Shown: piece by piece, positions 1-7,150 of the stretch | How positions within the stretch are numbered: position 1 is the stretch's first letter | Layout: each line of letters starts with the position of its first letter | Assembly (NCBI RefSeq): GCF_900113335.1 | Contig: NZ_FOOX01000001.1 | Location: 186,001-250,000 of the forward strand | Direction of reading: 5' to 3' | Source: Desulfotruncus arcticus DSM 17038 | GTDB taxonomy: Bacteria > Bacillota > Desulfotomaculia > Desulfotomaculales > Desulfallaceae | Length of the DNA: 64,000 nucleotides | Program-made: the position numbers and the translations under genes | Notes under the pieces: model-generated | Database searches by the model: none | Told to the model about the DNA's origin: nothing | Seen by the model: only the letters and a program-made list of their open reading frames with translations

Positions 1-2
1 TA

Positions 3-128
3 GCAAAATTGATTAAGGATAAAGGTTATGATGGAGTAAAATATAGTAGTGCACTATGTGAAAGCGGTTACAATATATGTATTTTTGAAGCAAATAATAT
101 GGAATGTGTTCATTTTGAATATAGGTAA
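3..128 (+). CDS. RES-domain protein, C-terminal fragment (cut by window edge)
   Basis: An open frame enters from the left edge and encodes about 41 residues before the TAA at 126-128. The tail reads KGYDGVKYSS, then a Cys/Gly-rich turn and NICIFEANN, which resembles the C-terminal end of RES-domain proteins (GYDGIxY-S...NxxLF). RES proteins are NAD+-degrading toxins of RES/Xre toxin-antitoxin pairs or stand-alone proteins. The upstream part, including any antitoxin, lies outside the window, so this rests on a short match only. Confidence 0.45.
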   Translation, partial: AKLIKDKGYDGVKYSSALCESGYNICIFEANNMECVHFEYR

Positions 129-610
129 TGCTTGAGGATGTTTTTGGCTTGGGGTATGCACCATTACCCAAACATCCAAAAAGGCACGTCCCTCATTTTG
201 TTAACACGGGGTCGGTTTTGGTCATGGCTCGACGCCATTCCCAAAACATCCCAAAGGGGGACAGACCCCCGCCGCGTTAAAGACTTAACAAACTAAAGCG
301 ATTATGGGGCAGCCAAGGGACTGAAGCAGCTATAAGAACAATTTTCATGGTATGTTACCGTGAATATGAATAGCAACAAAATGACGGCAAGTTTTGTTTC
401 GTAGTGTAAATGAGGCAACAATTATCGTTCGGCACAATAAAATAGGAAGCACATTAATTACATTATGAAAGACGAAGGTGTCAGCTACCAAACTTATCAA
501 CTTATTTATTATATAATTACACAATATGTAAATATTTCAACGATTAACAACCAAGAGGACGTAATGTGAATTGACAGCTGTCCAACTTGTTTTCAAAAAG
601 GATTAAAACC
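129..610. other. Gene-free spacer upstream of flagellin
   Basis: No credible ORF is present. The left half holds two successive hairpins and a short GGGGG-acaga-CCCCC palindrome (listed separately). The right half is AT-rich and contains a TATAAT-like box at 512-517 without a good -35 at normal spacing. I found no sigma-28 type box (TAAA-N15/16-CCGATAT) ahead of the flagellin, although one precedes fliD. Confidence 0.6.
136..270. repeat. Two related inverted repeats plus a G5/C5 hairpin
   Basis: The first inverted repeat has perfect arms GGATGTTT (136-143) and AAACATCC (170-177) with a nested GGGTA/TACCC. The second has GTTTTGG (215-221) with CCAAAAC (241-247) and nested ATGGC/GCCAT. The right half of each is similar (CCATT-ACCC-AAACATCC versus CCATT-CCC-AAAACATCC), so the two look like diverged tandem copies. 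A GGGGG-acaga-CCCCC hairpin follows at 256-270. No strong T tract follows, so a terminator role is uncertain. Confidence 0.6.
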
Positions 611-1483
611 ATGATCATAAACCACAATATTGCCGCGTTGACCGCCTATAGAAACATGACCATAGCCGGTAAAATGGTTGCCAGGTCCATAGAAAGATTA
701 TCCTCGGGCCTCAGGATAAACCGCGCTGCGGACGATCCCGCCGGTCTGGCCATCAGTGAAAGGATGCGGGCGCAGATCAGGGGCCTGCAGCAGGCCAGCC
801 GGAATGCCCAGGATGGTATCTCCATGACCCAGACCGCCGAGGGAGCCTTGAATGAAACCCACGCCATGCTTCAGCGCATCAGGGAACTGGTGATACAGGG
901 GCATAACGGTACCCTCAGCGACAGCGACAAAAGAGCAATCCAGCAAGAAATAGACCAGCTAATTGAAGAAATTGGGGGAATAGCCGGCAGAACAAAGTTT
1001 AACACCAGAAAGCTCCTCGACGGCAGCTGTGACTCCGGTACGGGCAAGGGGCTCTGGCTTCAGCTGGGGGCAAACGCCGGTCAAGGAACCTACATACAAT
1101 TTGGCAATATGAGTGCCGGCACATTGGGGGCAAGTGCGGAGCCGGATTTTGCCCTAAACGGCGTCAATATACTGAAAAACTCCTATGATGATAACATGGC
1201 CGTTGTCGATCAAGCCCTGGCGGACGTTTCCAGCGAAAGGGGCAGGCTGGGCGCTTACGTAAATCGCCTCGAGCACACGATCAGCAATTTGGATACCACC
1301 GCCGAAAACCTCATTGCCGCCGAATCCAGGATCAGGGATGCGGATATGGCCAAGGAGATGATGGCGCTGACGAAGTACAGCCTCCTCCAGCAGGTTGCGC
1401 AGGCCATGCTCGTTCAGGCCAATCAGCAGGCGGAGAGCGTCCTGTGGCTGCTGCAACAAATGGCTCCAAACCGGAAATCCTGA
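611..1483 (+). CDS. hag: Flagellin (short form)
   Basis: Filament subunit of 290 aa, exported by the flagellar type III system. The N-terminal D0/D1 region (about 1-140) starts MIINHNIAAL and holds the hallmark RLSSGLRINRAADDPAGLAI. The C-terminal D1/D0 region (about 200-290) contains ESRIRDADMAKEM and ends in the usual QQVAQAMLVQANQQ stretch. The central variable region is very short. ATG 611 is chosen over the upstream in-frame start at 587 because the conserved N-terminus begins there and AAAGGATT precedes it. Cys140 in the middle of the chain is unusual for a flagellin. The gene is visibly richer in G+C than fliD and its spacer. Confidence 0.95.
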   Translation: MIINHNIAALTAYRNMTIAGKMVARSIERLSSGLRINRAADDPAGLAISERMRAQIRGLQQASRNAQDGISMTQTAEGALNETHAMLQRIRELVIQGHNGTLSDSDKRAIQQEIDQLIEEIGGIAGRTKFNTRKLLDGSCDSGTGKGLWLQLGANAGQGTYIQFGNMSAGTLGASAEPDFALNGVNILKNSYDDNMAVVDQALADVSSERGRLGAYVNRLEHTISNLDTTAENLIAAESRIRDADMAKEMMALTKYSLLQQVAQAMLVQANQQAESVLWLLQQMAPNRKS

Positions 1484-1557
1484 TTGCATCGGAGACGTTT
1501 CCCGTTATGAATTGGTTCGCACTGCTTTGCAAGTTAAATCATGGAATGGTGGTATAA

Positions 1558-1791
1558 ATGACCAATGAAGAATACCTGAGACAACAACTTGTATGGGTGG
1601 AACGAAGAATGGGAGCCCTGGCTGAGATCGAGGCTAGGCTGACAGAGATGCGGGCACTGGCCGAATACGCCAGGGATAACAGCCTCAGTCGCGTCCAGAC
1701 CCGGGAGATCAATGCCAAGCTTCAGGGGCTACAGCAGGAAGTGACAAAGCTGGACGAGCAGAGCAAGGTTTTCTGGCTGGATTACCAGTAA
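1558..1791 (+). CDS. Small coiled-coil protein of the flagellin locus, unknown function
   Basis: A 77-residue, Glu/Arg/Leu-rich, largely helical protein with heptad-like spacing throughout; no signal peptide or membrane segment. It starts at ATG 1558 after a GGTGGTATAA stretch and lies 74 bp after the flagellin gene, with codon use and G+C like that gene. Position suggests a flagellum-related accessory, possibly a small chaperone or assembly factor, but I recognise no family and the role is inference from context only. Confidence 0.6.
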   Translation: MTNEEYLRQQLVWVERRMGALAEIEARLTEMRALAEYARDNSLSRVQTREINAKLQGLQQEVTKLDEQSKVFWLDYQ

Positions 1792-1847
1792 GTCTGTTCA
1801 CTTATTCCCACAGTACATAGACACCACCAAGATCGGAGGTGACACTG

Positions 1848-2051
1848 ATGGATATAGCGGCGCTGTCGATACTAAAGAACCAAGCCCAACTGCGGCAGGA
1901 TGTGGGTATAGCCGTGCTGAAAAAGGCCATGGGCACGGCGGAGCAGGGCGGCAGCCTGATAAACCGGATGCTGGATAAGGCGGCGGAGGGGAAGGCCGCA
2001 GCCCAGATCATGCAGTCGCACCTGGGTAGCAACATTAACACTTTTGCATAG
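1848..2051 (+). CDS. yjfB: YjfB-family putative motility protein
   Basis: A 67-residue protein beginning MDIAALSILKNQAQLRQDVG and continuing AVLKKAMGTAEQ, which matches the short YjfB family (M-D-I-A-x-L-S, then QxxLxxxVGxxVxKxAMDTA). These small helical proteins occur in motile Firmicutes and are annotated as putative motility proteins without a proven role. ATG 1848 is preferred over GTG 1839 because GGAGGTG (1836-1841) sits seven bases upstream and the family starts with MDIAAL. No clear terminator follows. Confidence 0.8.
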   Translation: MDIAALSILKNQAQLRQDVGIAVLKKAMGTAEQGGSLINRMLDKAAEGKAAAQIMQSHLGSNINTFA

Positions 2052-2214
2052 TTTATAGACAAAATTGATTGGAATATAACATTACACTAAAGAACACCTT
2101 TTTCGAGAATTGATTTTCCTTATTATACCATGAGGGTTATGCTGACGCAATCTGACTTGCAATGATAATACCGCAGCTCAGGTTTAAATGCTGCAATTTG
2201 GCGAGATGGAATAA

Positions 2215-2243
2215 TTCACCCTGTATACAGATTGTGGTATAAT
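2215..2243 (+). promoter_or_regulatory. Sigma-A promoter with extended -10, ahead of mntA-hepT
   Basis: TTCACC at 2215-2220, a 17-nt spacer and TATAAT at 2238-2243, preceded directly by TGG to give an extended -10 (TGnTATAAT). It is the only good promoter between yjfB and the toxin-antitoxin pair, so that pair probably has its own transcript. Confidence 0.6.
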
Positions 2244-2298
2244 GAATATAGGTAAAATTTATGGGAGTTGGAAAATTATACGGAGGATCAAAAGATTT

Positions 2299-2436
2299 TT
2301 GCTGGACAAAAAGCAAAAAGAACTGTTGATCGTCCAGATTGCCGGTCAGGTTGAGGAAATACCGGAAATTATCCTGGCTTTTCCCAATATTGTACTTTGG
2401 CTTAGAAAAGGATTCTATCCGGTAGATCAAGGCTAA
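2299..2436 (+). CDS. Doubtful small ORF, 45 codons
   Basis: Open frame from TTG 2299, preceded at some distance by CGGAGG, encoding a short protein with a hydrophobic stretch near its end. A longer reading from ATG 2242 is unlikely because that ATG overlaps the -10 box of the local promoter. No homology is recognised; it may just be the leader of the mntA transcript. Confidence 0.2.
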   Translation: MLDKKQKELLIVQIAGQVEEIPEIILAFPNIVLWLRKGFYPVDQG

Positions 2437-2490
2437 TTTTAAATTCTTAGTAATAGTTTAGAAAACGCCATACCTGGAAAGGTGGTCTCG

Positions 2491-2931
2491 ATGGCTTTCA
2501 GACATAAAAAATACTGCGTGTTACCTGCAGAAAAAGAAAAAATGAAAAGTATGTTAACGTCATTTATGTACCACAGGACGGAAATTTGTTTTGTTTACCT
2601 GCATGGTTCTTTTGTGACTGAACGAAGCTTTGGCGACATTGATATAGCTGTCAATTTAAATACAGAATGTCCTGGAGCGACAGCCTATGAGCTACAGTTG
2701 GAAATAGCGTTGGAAAAAATAATCAAATACCCAACAGATGTAAGAATTTTAAACAATGCTCCCCTATCCTTTCAATATAATGTCATCAAATCCGGTGAAA
2801 TTATCGTATCTCGCAATGAAAATAAGCGCATAGAATTCCATGTCCGCACTATCATCAGGTATTGTGACTTTGCCCCCCTCCGCAGAAACTATCTGAAGGA
2901 GGCATTCAATATTGAAATACAACCAGGATAA
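2491..2931 (+). CDS. mntA: MntA-type nucleotidyltransferase antitoxin
   Basis: A 146-residue minimal nucleotidyltransferase. It has the GS...DxD active-site motif (Gly39-Ser40, then Asp49-Ile-Asp51) and a probable third acidic residue Asp83 in PTDVRIL, followed by the NAPLSFQY stretch usual in this subfamily. In the type VII MNT/HEPN systems MntA transfers AMP to a tyrosine of HepT and so silences it. The loop between GS and DxD is eight residues, shorter than the classical ten, as in the GSFxxGxxxxDIDIA subgroup. ATG 2491 follows GGAAAGGTGG; the alternative GTG 2482 would overlap that site. It overlaps the next gene by 20 bp. Confidence 0.85.
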   Translation: MAFRHKKYCVLPAEKEKMKSMLTSFMYHRTEICFVYLHGSFVTERSFGDIDIAVNLNTECPGATAYELQLEIALEKIIKYPTDVRILNNAPLSFQYNVIKSGEIIVSRNENKRIEFHVRTIIRYCDFAPLRRNYLKEAFNIEIQPG

Positions 2932-3337
2932 AATCAACAAGCTATGTTATGAGTTAAAGAAATCTCTGGCAAACCTGCACAGGCTATCCCGACTTGAAAA
3001 AAAAGCATTTATCAGCGACCCGGATAAAACCGGCAGCGCCAAATATAATTTTATCATTGCAATTGAAGCAGCCATAGACCTGTGTAACCACATTATCGCC
3101 AATAAAATGTACAGAACACCTGAAGATTATGCCGATACTTTTCGGGTTATGCAAGAAGTAGGCGTGTTCACGGAGAAATTTACCGATTCACTGGTGCAGA
3201 TGGCAAAATTCAGAAACAGGTTGGTCCATATTTACTGGGACATAGATGAAGAAATGCTACATACATTTATGCAAAATGACCTAATGGACTTGGAACAAGT
3301 TATAATACAGTTAGGTAAAATCTTTAATAGTGACTAA
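2912..3337 (+). CDS. hepT: HepT-like HEPN ribonuclease toxin
   Basis: A 141-residue all-helical HEPN protein (DUF86 type). The catalytic RX4HXY motif is intact: Arg101-Asn-Arg-Leu-Val-His106-Ile-Tyr108; Arg and His are the RNase residues and Tyr is the expected AMPylation target of MntA. TTG 2912 is chosen because AAGGAGG (2896-2902) lies nine bases upstream, inside the mntA coding end, giving the overlapping antitoxin-toxin order typical of these pairs. A terminator follows 30 bp downstream. Toxicity has not been shown; the family assignment is strong. Confidence 0.85.
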   Translation: MKYNQDKINKLCYELKKSLANLHRLSRLEKKAFISDPDKTGSAKYNFIIAIEAAIDLCNHIIANKMYRTPEDYADTFRVMQEVGVFTEKFTDSLVQMAKFRNRLVHIYWDIDEEMLHTFMQNDLMDLEQVIIQLGKIFNSD

Positions 3338-3368
3338 TCCCATCCGGTGTCAGGCACTGTTGTTATTC

Positions 3369-3394
3369 CTCCGCCATATTGGCGGAGTTTTTTT
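3369..3394 (+). terminator. Intrinsic terminator of mntA-hepT
   Basis: Perfect 7-bp stem CTCCGCC/GGCGGAG with the loop ATATT, followed by seven T residues. It separates the toxin-antitoxin unit from the fliD transcript. Confidence 0.9.
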
Positions 3395-3417
3395 GTATTG
3401 AGACAAATAAATAATGG

Positions 3418-3444
3418 TAAAGTAATTGCTTTTTTTTCCGATAT
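3418..3444 (+). promoter_or_regulatory. Sigma-28 (SigD/FliA) promoter of the fliD operon
   Basis: TAAA at 3418-3421, a 16-nt spacer and CCGATAT at 3438-3444, an exact fit to the Bacillus SigD consensus. It lies 51 bp upstream of the fliD ATG. The cognate sigma factor is encoded at 28538 in this window. Confidence 0.85.
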
Positions 3445-3495
3445 TTTAACTAAGATTACTTATAATTCTGCTATTATGAAAGGCAGTGATGATTT

Positions 3496-5082
3496 ATGGT
3501 TATGCGCGTTAGCGGGCTGGCGTCGGGAATAGATTATGAATCAATGATCAAACAGTTGATGGATGCCCAGCGAATTCCGTCAATTAAACTTCAACAGGAT
3601 AGACAAATACTGGAATGGAAGCAGGAGCAGTATAGAGATATTAATAATACCTTGCGCACTTTCCGTGATACCGTTTTTAATATGAAATTGCAGTCGACCT
3701 TTCTGACTAAAAAAACCATTATCGCTGATGGAAGTGTTGCTGCGGTGACTGCAGGCAGCAATGCCGTTGCAGGGACTTATACCTTTGCCGTGGAGCAGAT
3801 GGCTGTCGGGGCCAATATAACAGGGGAAAAAATAGAATCAGACGCCGACAAGTCCACACTTGGCAAACAGTTAGCCTCCCAGGACATTTCCGGCACTCAG
3901 AGCATTACGATCAGTCAAACACTGAATGGCACGACTGTAACCAATACTTTTGAGGTTGATACAGATACCGAGAGTATATACGATCTGATTAATGAAATAA
4001 ATAACTATAAGCCCGAAGACGGTACTTGGAAGGTAAAGGCTTCCTATGATGCTAATCTGGACAGGATTTTTATCATGAGCGCTGAAACCGGCGCGGGGGA
4101 TATTGCTGTTGAAAACGGCACCGACAGCACACTGGCTGATGCATTGAAAATAACAACCAACCCTGAAGATCCGGCAAGCAACAAATCGGCGGCTTATATC
4201 AATGGCGCGGATGCCAGTTATCAATTTAACGGTGTCACCTATACGTCAGCTTCCAATACAGTTGCCATCAACGGCCTGACTTTCAACTTGAAGGGTGTTA
4301 GTGCCAAAGATGACGACGGTGATCCTGTCGCCACAACTGTCACAGTCACTAACGATACCGATGCTGTGGTTAAGGTTATTACTGACTTCGTAGATCAATA
4401 TAATTCACTAGTTGAGACATTATCAGATAAATTATACGAAAAACGGTATACAGACTATGAACCATTGACGGATGATCAACGGGAAAAATTAACGGACGAT
4501 CAAATTGATCAATGGATAGAAAAGTCCAAAAGCGGCTTGTTGAGAAACGATACAATACTGTCAAGCATTCTTACAAAGGTTCGGATGACCATGTCCTCTG
4601 TAGTGCCCGATGTTTCCGGTGGATATGTTGAGGATGGTCAAACCATCTACAATGACCGGTTATCGGAGATTGGCATTAAAACAACTGCCGATTATATGTC
4701 TGCGGTGCTTGAGGTGAATGAAGATCAACTGCGGAAAGCCGTAGAAAAAGACCCCGAGGGTGTAATGAGTTTGTTTACCAAGACATCGGATACGGATGAT
4801 TACGATGAGATGGGTATAGCTTCAAGGTTATACCAAAATATTAACTATGGCATGGACCAAATATTTGACAAAGCCGGTTCTGCCAGTGATTATAACTTAG
4901 TTGATGAAAGCTATATTGGCAAAGAGATTAAAGACATTGATTCTCGTTTGGAAGATTGGGATGATCGTTTGGAGCAGATTGAAGACCGCTATTACCGCCA
5001 ATTTAGCGCGATGGAACAGGCTATTTCACAGTTAAATCAACAAAGTGCCTGGCTACAGCAGCAGTTTGGCAGCAGCAGCTAA
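3496..5082 (+). CDS. fliD: Flagellar filament cap protein FliD (HAP2)
   Basis: A 528-residue capping protein that sits on the filament tip and helps insert flagellin. The N-terminal FliD domain begins VSGLASGIDYESMIKQLMDA (starting about residue 5), there is a variable central region, and the C-terminal FliD_C domain (about 270-528) ends in long coiled-coil segments with ...LEQIEDRYYRQFSAMEQAI and a Gln-rich tail. The ATG at 3496 is preceded by AAAGG; ATG 3502 is a possible alternative. It is the first gene of the sigma-28 unit fliD-fliS-flgN-flaG. Confidence 0.95.
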   Translation: MVMRVSGLASGIDYESMIKQLMDAQRIPSIKLQQDRQILEWKQEQYRDINNTLRTFRDTVFNMKLQSTFLTKKTIIADGSVAAVTAGSNAVAGTYTFAVEQMAVGANITGEKIESDADKSTLGKQLASQDISGTQSITISQTLNGTTVTNTFEVDTDTESIYDLINEINNYKPEDGTWKVKASYDANLDRIFIMSAETGAGDIAVENGTDSTLADALKITTNPEDPASNKSAAYINGADASYQFNGVTYTSASNTVAINGLTFNLKGVSAKDDDGDPVATTVTVTNDTDAVVKVITDFVDQYNSLVETLSDKLYEKRYTDYEPLTDDQREKLTDDQIDQWIEKSKSGLLRNDTILSSILTKVRMTMSSVVPDVSGGYVEDGQTIYNDRLSEIGIKTTADYMSAVLEVNEDQLRKAVEKDPEGVMSLFTKTSDTDDYDEMGIASRLYQNINYGMDQIFDKAGSASDYNLVDESYIGKEIKDIDSRLEDWDDRLEQIEDRYYRQFSAMEQAISQLNQQSAWLQQQFGSSS

Positions 5083-5102
5083 TAATTTGAGGAGGCGTAG
5101 AT

Positions 5103-5477
5103 ATGGCTTTAAGCAACCCCTATCAAAAGTATCAACAGAATTCGGTAACAAGCGCGGCTCCGGAAGAGCTTACGCATATGCTCTACGGCGGTGGGGTTAA
5201 ATTTATTAAACAGGGCATGAAATATATTGAAGAAAACAATATGCAAGCTGCTAATGAAGCCCTGGTCAGGGCACAGGAAATATATATACACCTGTCCGAG
5301 ACACTTAATCATGAAATTGAGCTGTCGACTAACCTGAAGCAATTATATGATTTTATTATTGAACAATTAATGATGGCGAATATAAAAAAAGATATTGCTG
5401 TATTAAAGCGGATGCTTGAATTGGCCGAAGACCTGCGTGATACTTGGAAAATAGCCATGGAAAAAACCAGAGGGTAG
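5103..5477 (+). CDS. fliS: Flagellin export chaperone FliS
   Basis: A 124-residue helical chaperone which binds the C-terminal disordered end of flagellin in the cytoplasm and stops premature polymerisation. It has the family start NPYQKYQQNSVTSAAPEEL and the LYGGGVKFIKQG core (usually MLYDGAIKFL). A GGAGG site at 5091-5095 precedes ATG 5103. It follows fliD by 20 bp, the usual fliD-fliS order. Confidence 0.95.
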   Translation: MALSNPYQKYQQNSVTSAAPEELTHMLYGGGVKFIKQGMKYIEENNMQAANEALVRAQEIYIHLSETLNHEIELSTNLKQLYDFIIEQLMMANIKKDIAVLKRMLELAEDLRDTWKIAMEKTRG

Positions 5478-5488
5478 GTAGTTTAACA

Positions 5489-5944
5489 TTGAACGAAGAG
5501 GTTTTTAGCACAGTGAACCATGAGGATTTAATAGAATCTTTAGAACAAAAATTAGGCAAGCTTAATGATTTTTGTAATTTGACTTCTTTGCAGCGAAAAG
5601 CCATATTGGATGAAAACATAAACGAATTAAACAGTTTGATTCAAAAAAAAGAACACATAATCAAAACGGTTGATGAGATTGATAATGGCTTATCCAAATT
5701 GGTAAGTCTAATTGGAGAGGAGTTATTATCTAATCAAGTCAAGTATCTAGATTTAAAAAAACAGATACATGATCAATTGAAACAAGCGCTAGAGCTTGAT
5801 GAACAGGTTAGGGACGGTATGGAGAGGCTGGCTCAAAAAATGGTTAAATCAATGAAAGACCTGCGCCTGGGCAGGCAGACAATAAAAAGCTATTACCAAA
5901 AAAGCGCTCAGGTTGAAGGTTATTTCATTGATCAAAAGAAATAA
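5489..5944 (+). CDS. FlgN/FliT-like flagellar chaperone
   Basis: A 151-residue, almost entirely helical and highly charged protein with long heptads, a LxxLxxLLxQKEHI-type segment and a tail rich in Lys/Arg (SMKDLRLGRQTIKSYY, like the FlgN C-terminus). FlgN-type chaperones guard the hook-associated proteins FlgK and FlgL. The TTG at 5489 is preferred because it follows the fliS stop; an earlier TTG at 5444 would overlap fliS by 34 bp without a ribosome site. The fold and position support the family; sequence motifs are weak, so FliT is an alternative name. Confidence 0.7.
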   Translation: MNEEVFSTVNHEDLIESLEQKLGKLNDFCNLTSLQRKAILDENINELNSLIQKKEHIIKTVDEIDNGLSKLVSLIGEELLSNQVKYLDLKKQIHDQLKQALELDEQVRDGMERLAQKMVKSMKDLRLGRQTIKSYYQKSAQVEGYFIDQKK

Positions 5945-5970
5945 GGATCAAAGGGAGGTATATTAAAGAG

Positions 5971-6333
5971 GTGAAAGTTAGCGGAGTAGATCAGCTTGCA
6001 CGGGTTGGATTGGATAATTATGTCGCCCGGTCTCAGGACATAATTACAGCAAAAGAAATTACCAAAACAGATGAAAGCTTGCGAGAGGATGAGCAAAAAC
6101 AGCAGTGTACGCCACAGCAATTAAATCAATCGATTGAAGTATTAAATAAAACAATGGAAACCTATAAGACGAATGTAAGATTTGAACTACACGAAAAAAG
6201 CGGCGAATATATGGTTAAGGTTTTAAATGAAACAGACGGTACGGTAATCCGGGAAATACCTCCCAAAAAAGTTTTGGATATGGTCGCGTATTTTAAAGAA
6301 AAGCTTGGTATCATAATCGATAAATTGATATAA
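5971..6333 (+). CDS. flaG: FlaG-family protein
   Basis: A 120-residue protein whose C-terminal half (about 60-120) has the FlaG signature FELHEKSGEYMVKV, DGTVIREIPPKKVLDM and a final helical YFKEKLGI. FlaG proteins affect filament length or stability; the mechanism is not settled. GTG 5971 lies just after GGGAGG and AGAGG sites. It is last in the fliD unit, 26 bp behind the chaperone gene, and is followed by a terminator. Confidence 0.88.
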   Translation: MKVSGVDQLARVGLDNYVARSQDIITAKEITKTDESLREDEQKQQCTPQQLNQSIEVLNKTMETYKTNVRFELHEKSGEYMVKVLNETDGTVIREIPPKKVLDMVAYFKEKLGIIIDKLI

Positions 6334-6344
6334 ATACATAAAAC

Positions 6345-6375
6345 AACTCGCCGGTTTGGGCGAGTTTCTTATTTA
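6345..6375 (+). terminator. Intrinsic terminator of the fliD operon
   Basis: Eight-base-pair stem AACTCGCC/GGCGAGTT (6345-6352 and 6359-6366) followed by a T-rich tail (TCTTATTTAT). Confidence 0.8.
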
Positions 6376-6415
6376 TACAAATGGATTATTAATATAGGTG
6401 TTAAACAAAAAAGTG

Positions 6416-6444
6416 TTGACATGTGACTTATATTTGTATAAATT
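6416..6444 (+). promoter_or_regulatory. Sigma-A promoter of the flgB flagellar operon
   Basis: A consensus -35 TTGACA at 6416-6421. The -10 is TATAAA at 6437-6442 with a 15-nt spacer, or TAAATT at 6439-6444 with 17 nt. It lies about 40 bp upstream of the riboswitch aptamer. Confidence 0.65.
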
Positions 6445-6484
6445 GACATTGTAGTCATAAGTTCGACTTGAAGTTACAATTAAA

Positions 6485-6572
6485 CAATATTGGGCAAACC
6501 GACCGAAAGGCAGGGACGCAAAGCCATGGGTCTAAGGCATTTAGCTAAGATTGCCAGGCTGCAAACGATAGA
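6485..6572 (+). ncRNA. Cyclic-di-GMP-I (GEMM) riboswitch aptamer
   Basis: The 5' leader of the flgB operon contains the conserved GEMM elements in order: GGGCAAACC (6492-6500), a CGAAAG tetraloop-type hairpin, GGGACGCAAAGCC (6513-6525), GGTCTAAGG, and GATTGCCAGGCTGC. The spacing matches the Vc2-type c-di-GMP-I aptamer, including the GNRA-like loop and its receptor. Genes for flagella are a common target; in Clostridioides difficile an aptamer of this class also lies ahead of flgB. A terminator follows at once, so the switch should act on transcription. Confidence 0.9.
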
Positions 6573-6576
6573 AAAC

Positions 6577-6612
6577 CGGAAGGATTTTGTTTGCGTCCTT
6601 CCGTTACTTTTT
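6577..6612 (+). terminator. Riboswitch expression platform: intrinsic terminator
   Basis: Stem CGGAAGGA (6577-6584) with TCCTTCCG (6596-6603), followed by TTACTTTTTGTT. The bases TTTGCGTCC (6590-6598), covering part of the loop and the 3' strand, are perfectly complementary to the aptamer core GGACGCAAA (6514-6522). This offers an antiterminator made from the unliganded aptamer. Confidence 0.88.
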
Positions 6613-6742
6613 GTTATATAAGATTAAATTTGTTAAAAATACCTTAAGATTTTACAGATTCTCTTTTTTTGCAGGGAATTTTTTGTGTGCCGTAGAAAGT
6701 TTTTTAAAATAATTGTCTTCTTTTACATAATGGAGGATATTT

Positions 6743-7147
6743 ATGAAATTATTTAATGATGAATTTTCCAATATTTTAGTAAAGCAAATGGATGCTTGCA
6801 CTTTGCGCCAGCGCGTTTTAGCCAATAATATTGCCAATGTCAATACTCCGGGGTTTAAAAAGTCGGAAGTTAATTTTCAGCAGCAGTTAAAAGCCGCGCT
6901 TAATCACAATGCCATGGGGTTGCGGGTAACCAATCAAAGGCACATAGGGGCGGCCAATAACCTGCAATTGCTGAAACCGGAGGTCTTGCAGACCGAAGAT
7001 ACCTCAATGAGAGCAGGTAAAAACAATGTCGATATTGATGAAGAAATGGTAAACACCGCCGCAAACACACTTTTGTACAGATTGACAACCAGGGTTAACA
7101 GTGACAGGGCCAATTTAATAAGTTATGTGATCAAAGGAGGCAGATAA
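6743..7147 (+). CDS. flgB: Flagellar proximal rod protein FlgB
   Basis: A 134-residue rod subunit exported by the flagellar type III system. It carries the rod-family N-terminal motif RQRVLANNIANVNTPGFKKS (about residues 22-41) and a C-terminal helical half with VNTAANTLLYRLTTRV. TGGAGGAT sits six bases before ATG 6743. It is the first gene of the c-di-GMP-controlled operon, 130 bp after the terminator and only 3 bp before flgC. Confidence 0.95.
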   Translation: MKLFNDEFSNILVKQMDACTLRQRVLANNIANVNTPGFKKSEVNFQQQLKAALNHNAMGLRVTNQRHIGAANNLQLLKPEVLQTEDTSMRAGKNNVDIDEEMVNTAANTLLYRLTTRVNSDRANLISYVIKGGR

Positions 7148-7150
7148 TTA

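Larger units (their letters stand above)
2052..2490. other. Gap between yjfB and mntA
   Basis: AT-rich spacer of about 440 bp. It contains an extended -10 promoter (2215-2243) and a doubtful 45-codon ORF. From the predicted transcription start near 2250 to the mntA start is a leader of about 240 nt; I see no recognised riboswitch in it. Confidence 0.6.

Noticed and set aside
129-610. Sigma-28 box ahead of the flagellin
   Set aside because: No TAAA-N14-16-CCGATA pattern could be found on the plus strand in this interval.
2137-2430. 97-codon minus-strand ORF between yjfB and mntA
   Set aside because: No ribosome site or recognisable family, and it runs against the extended -10 promoter of the plus strand.
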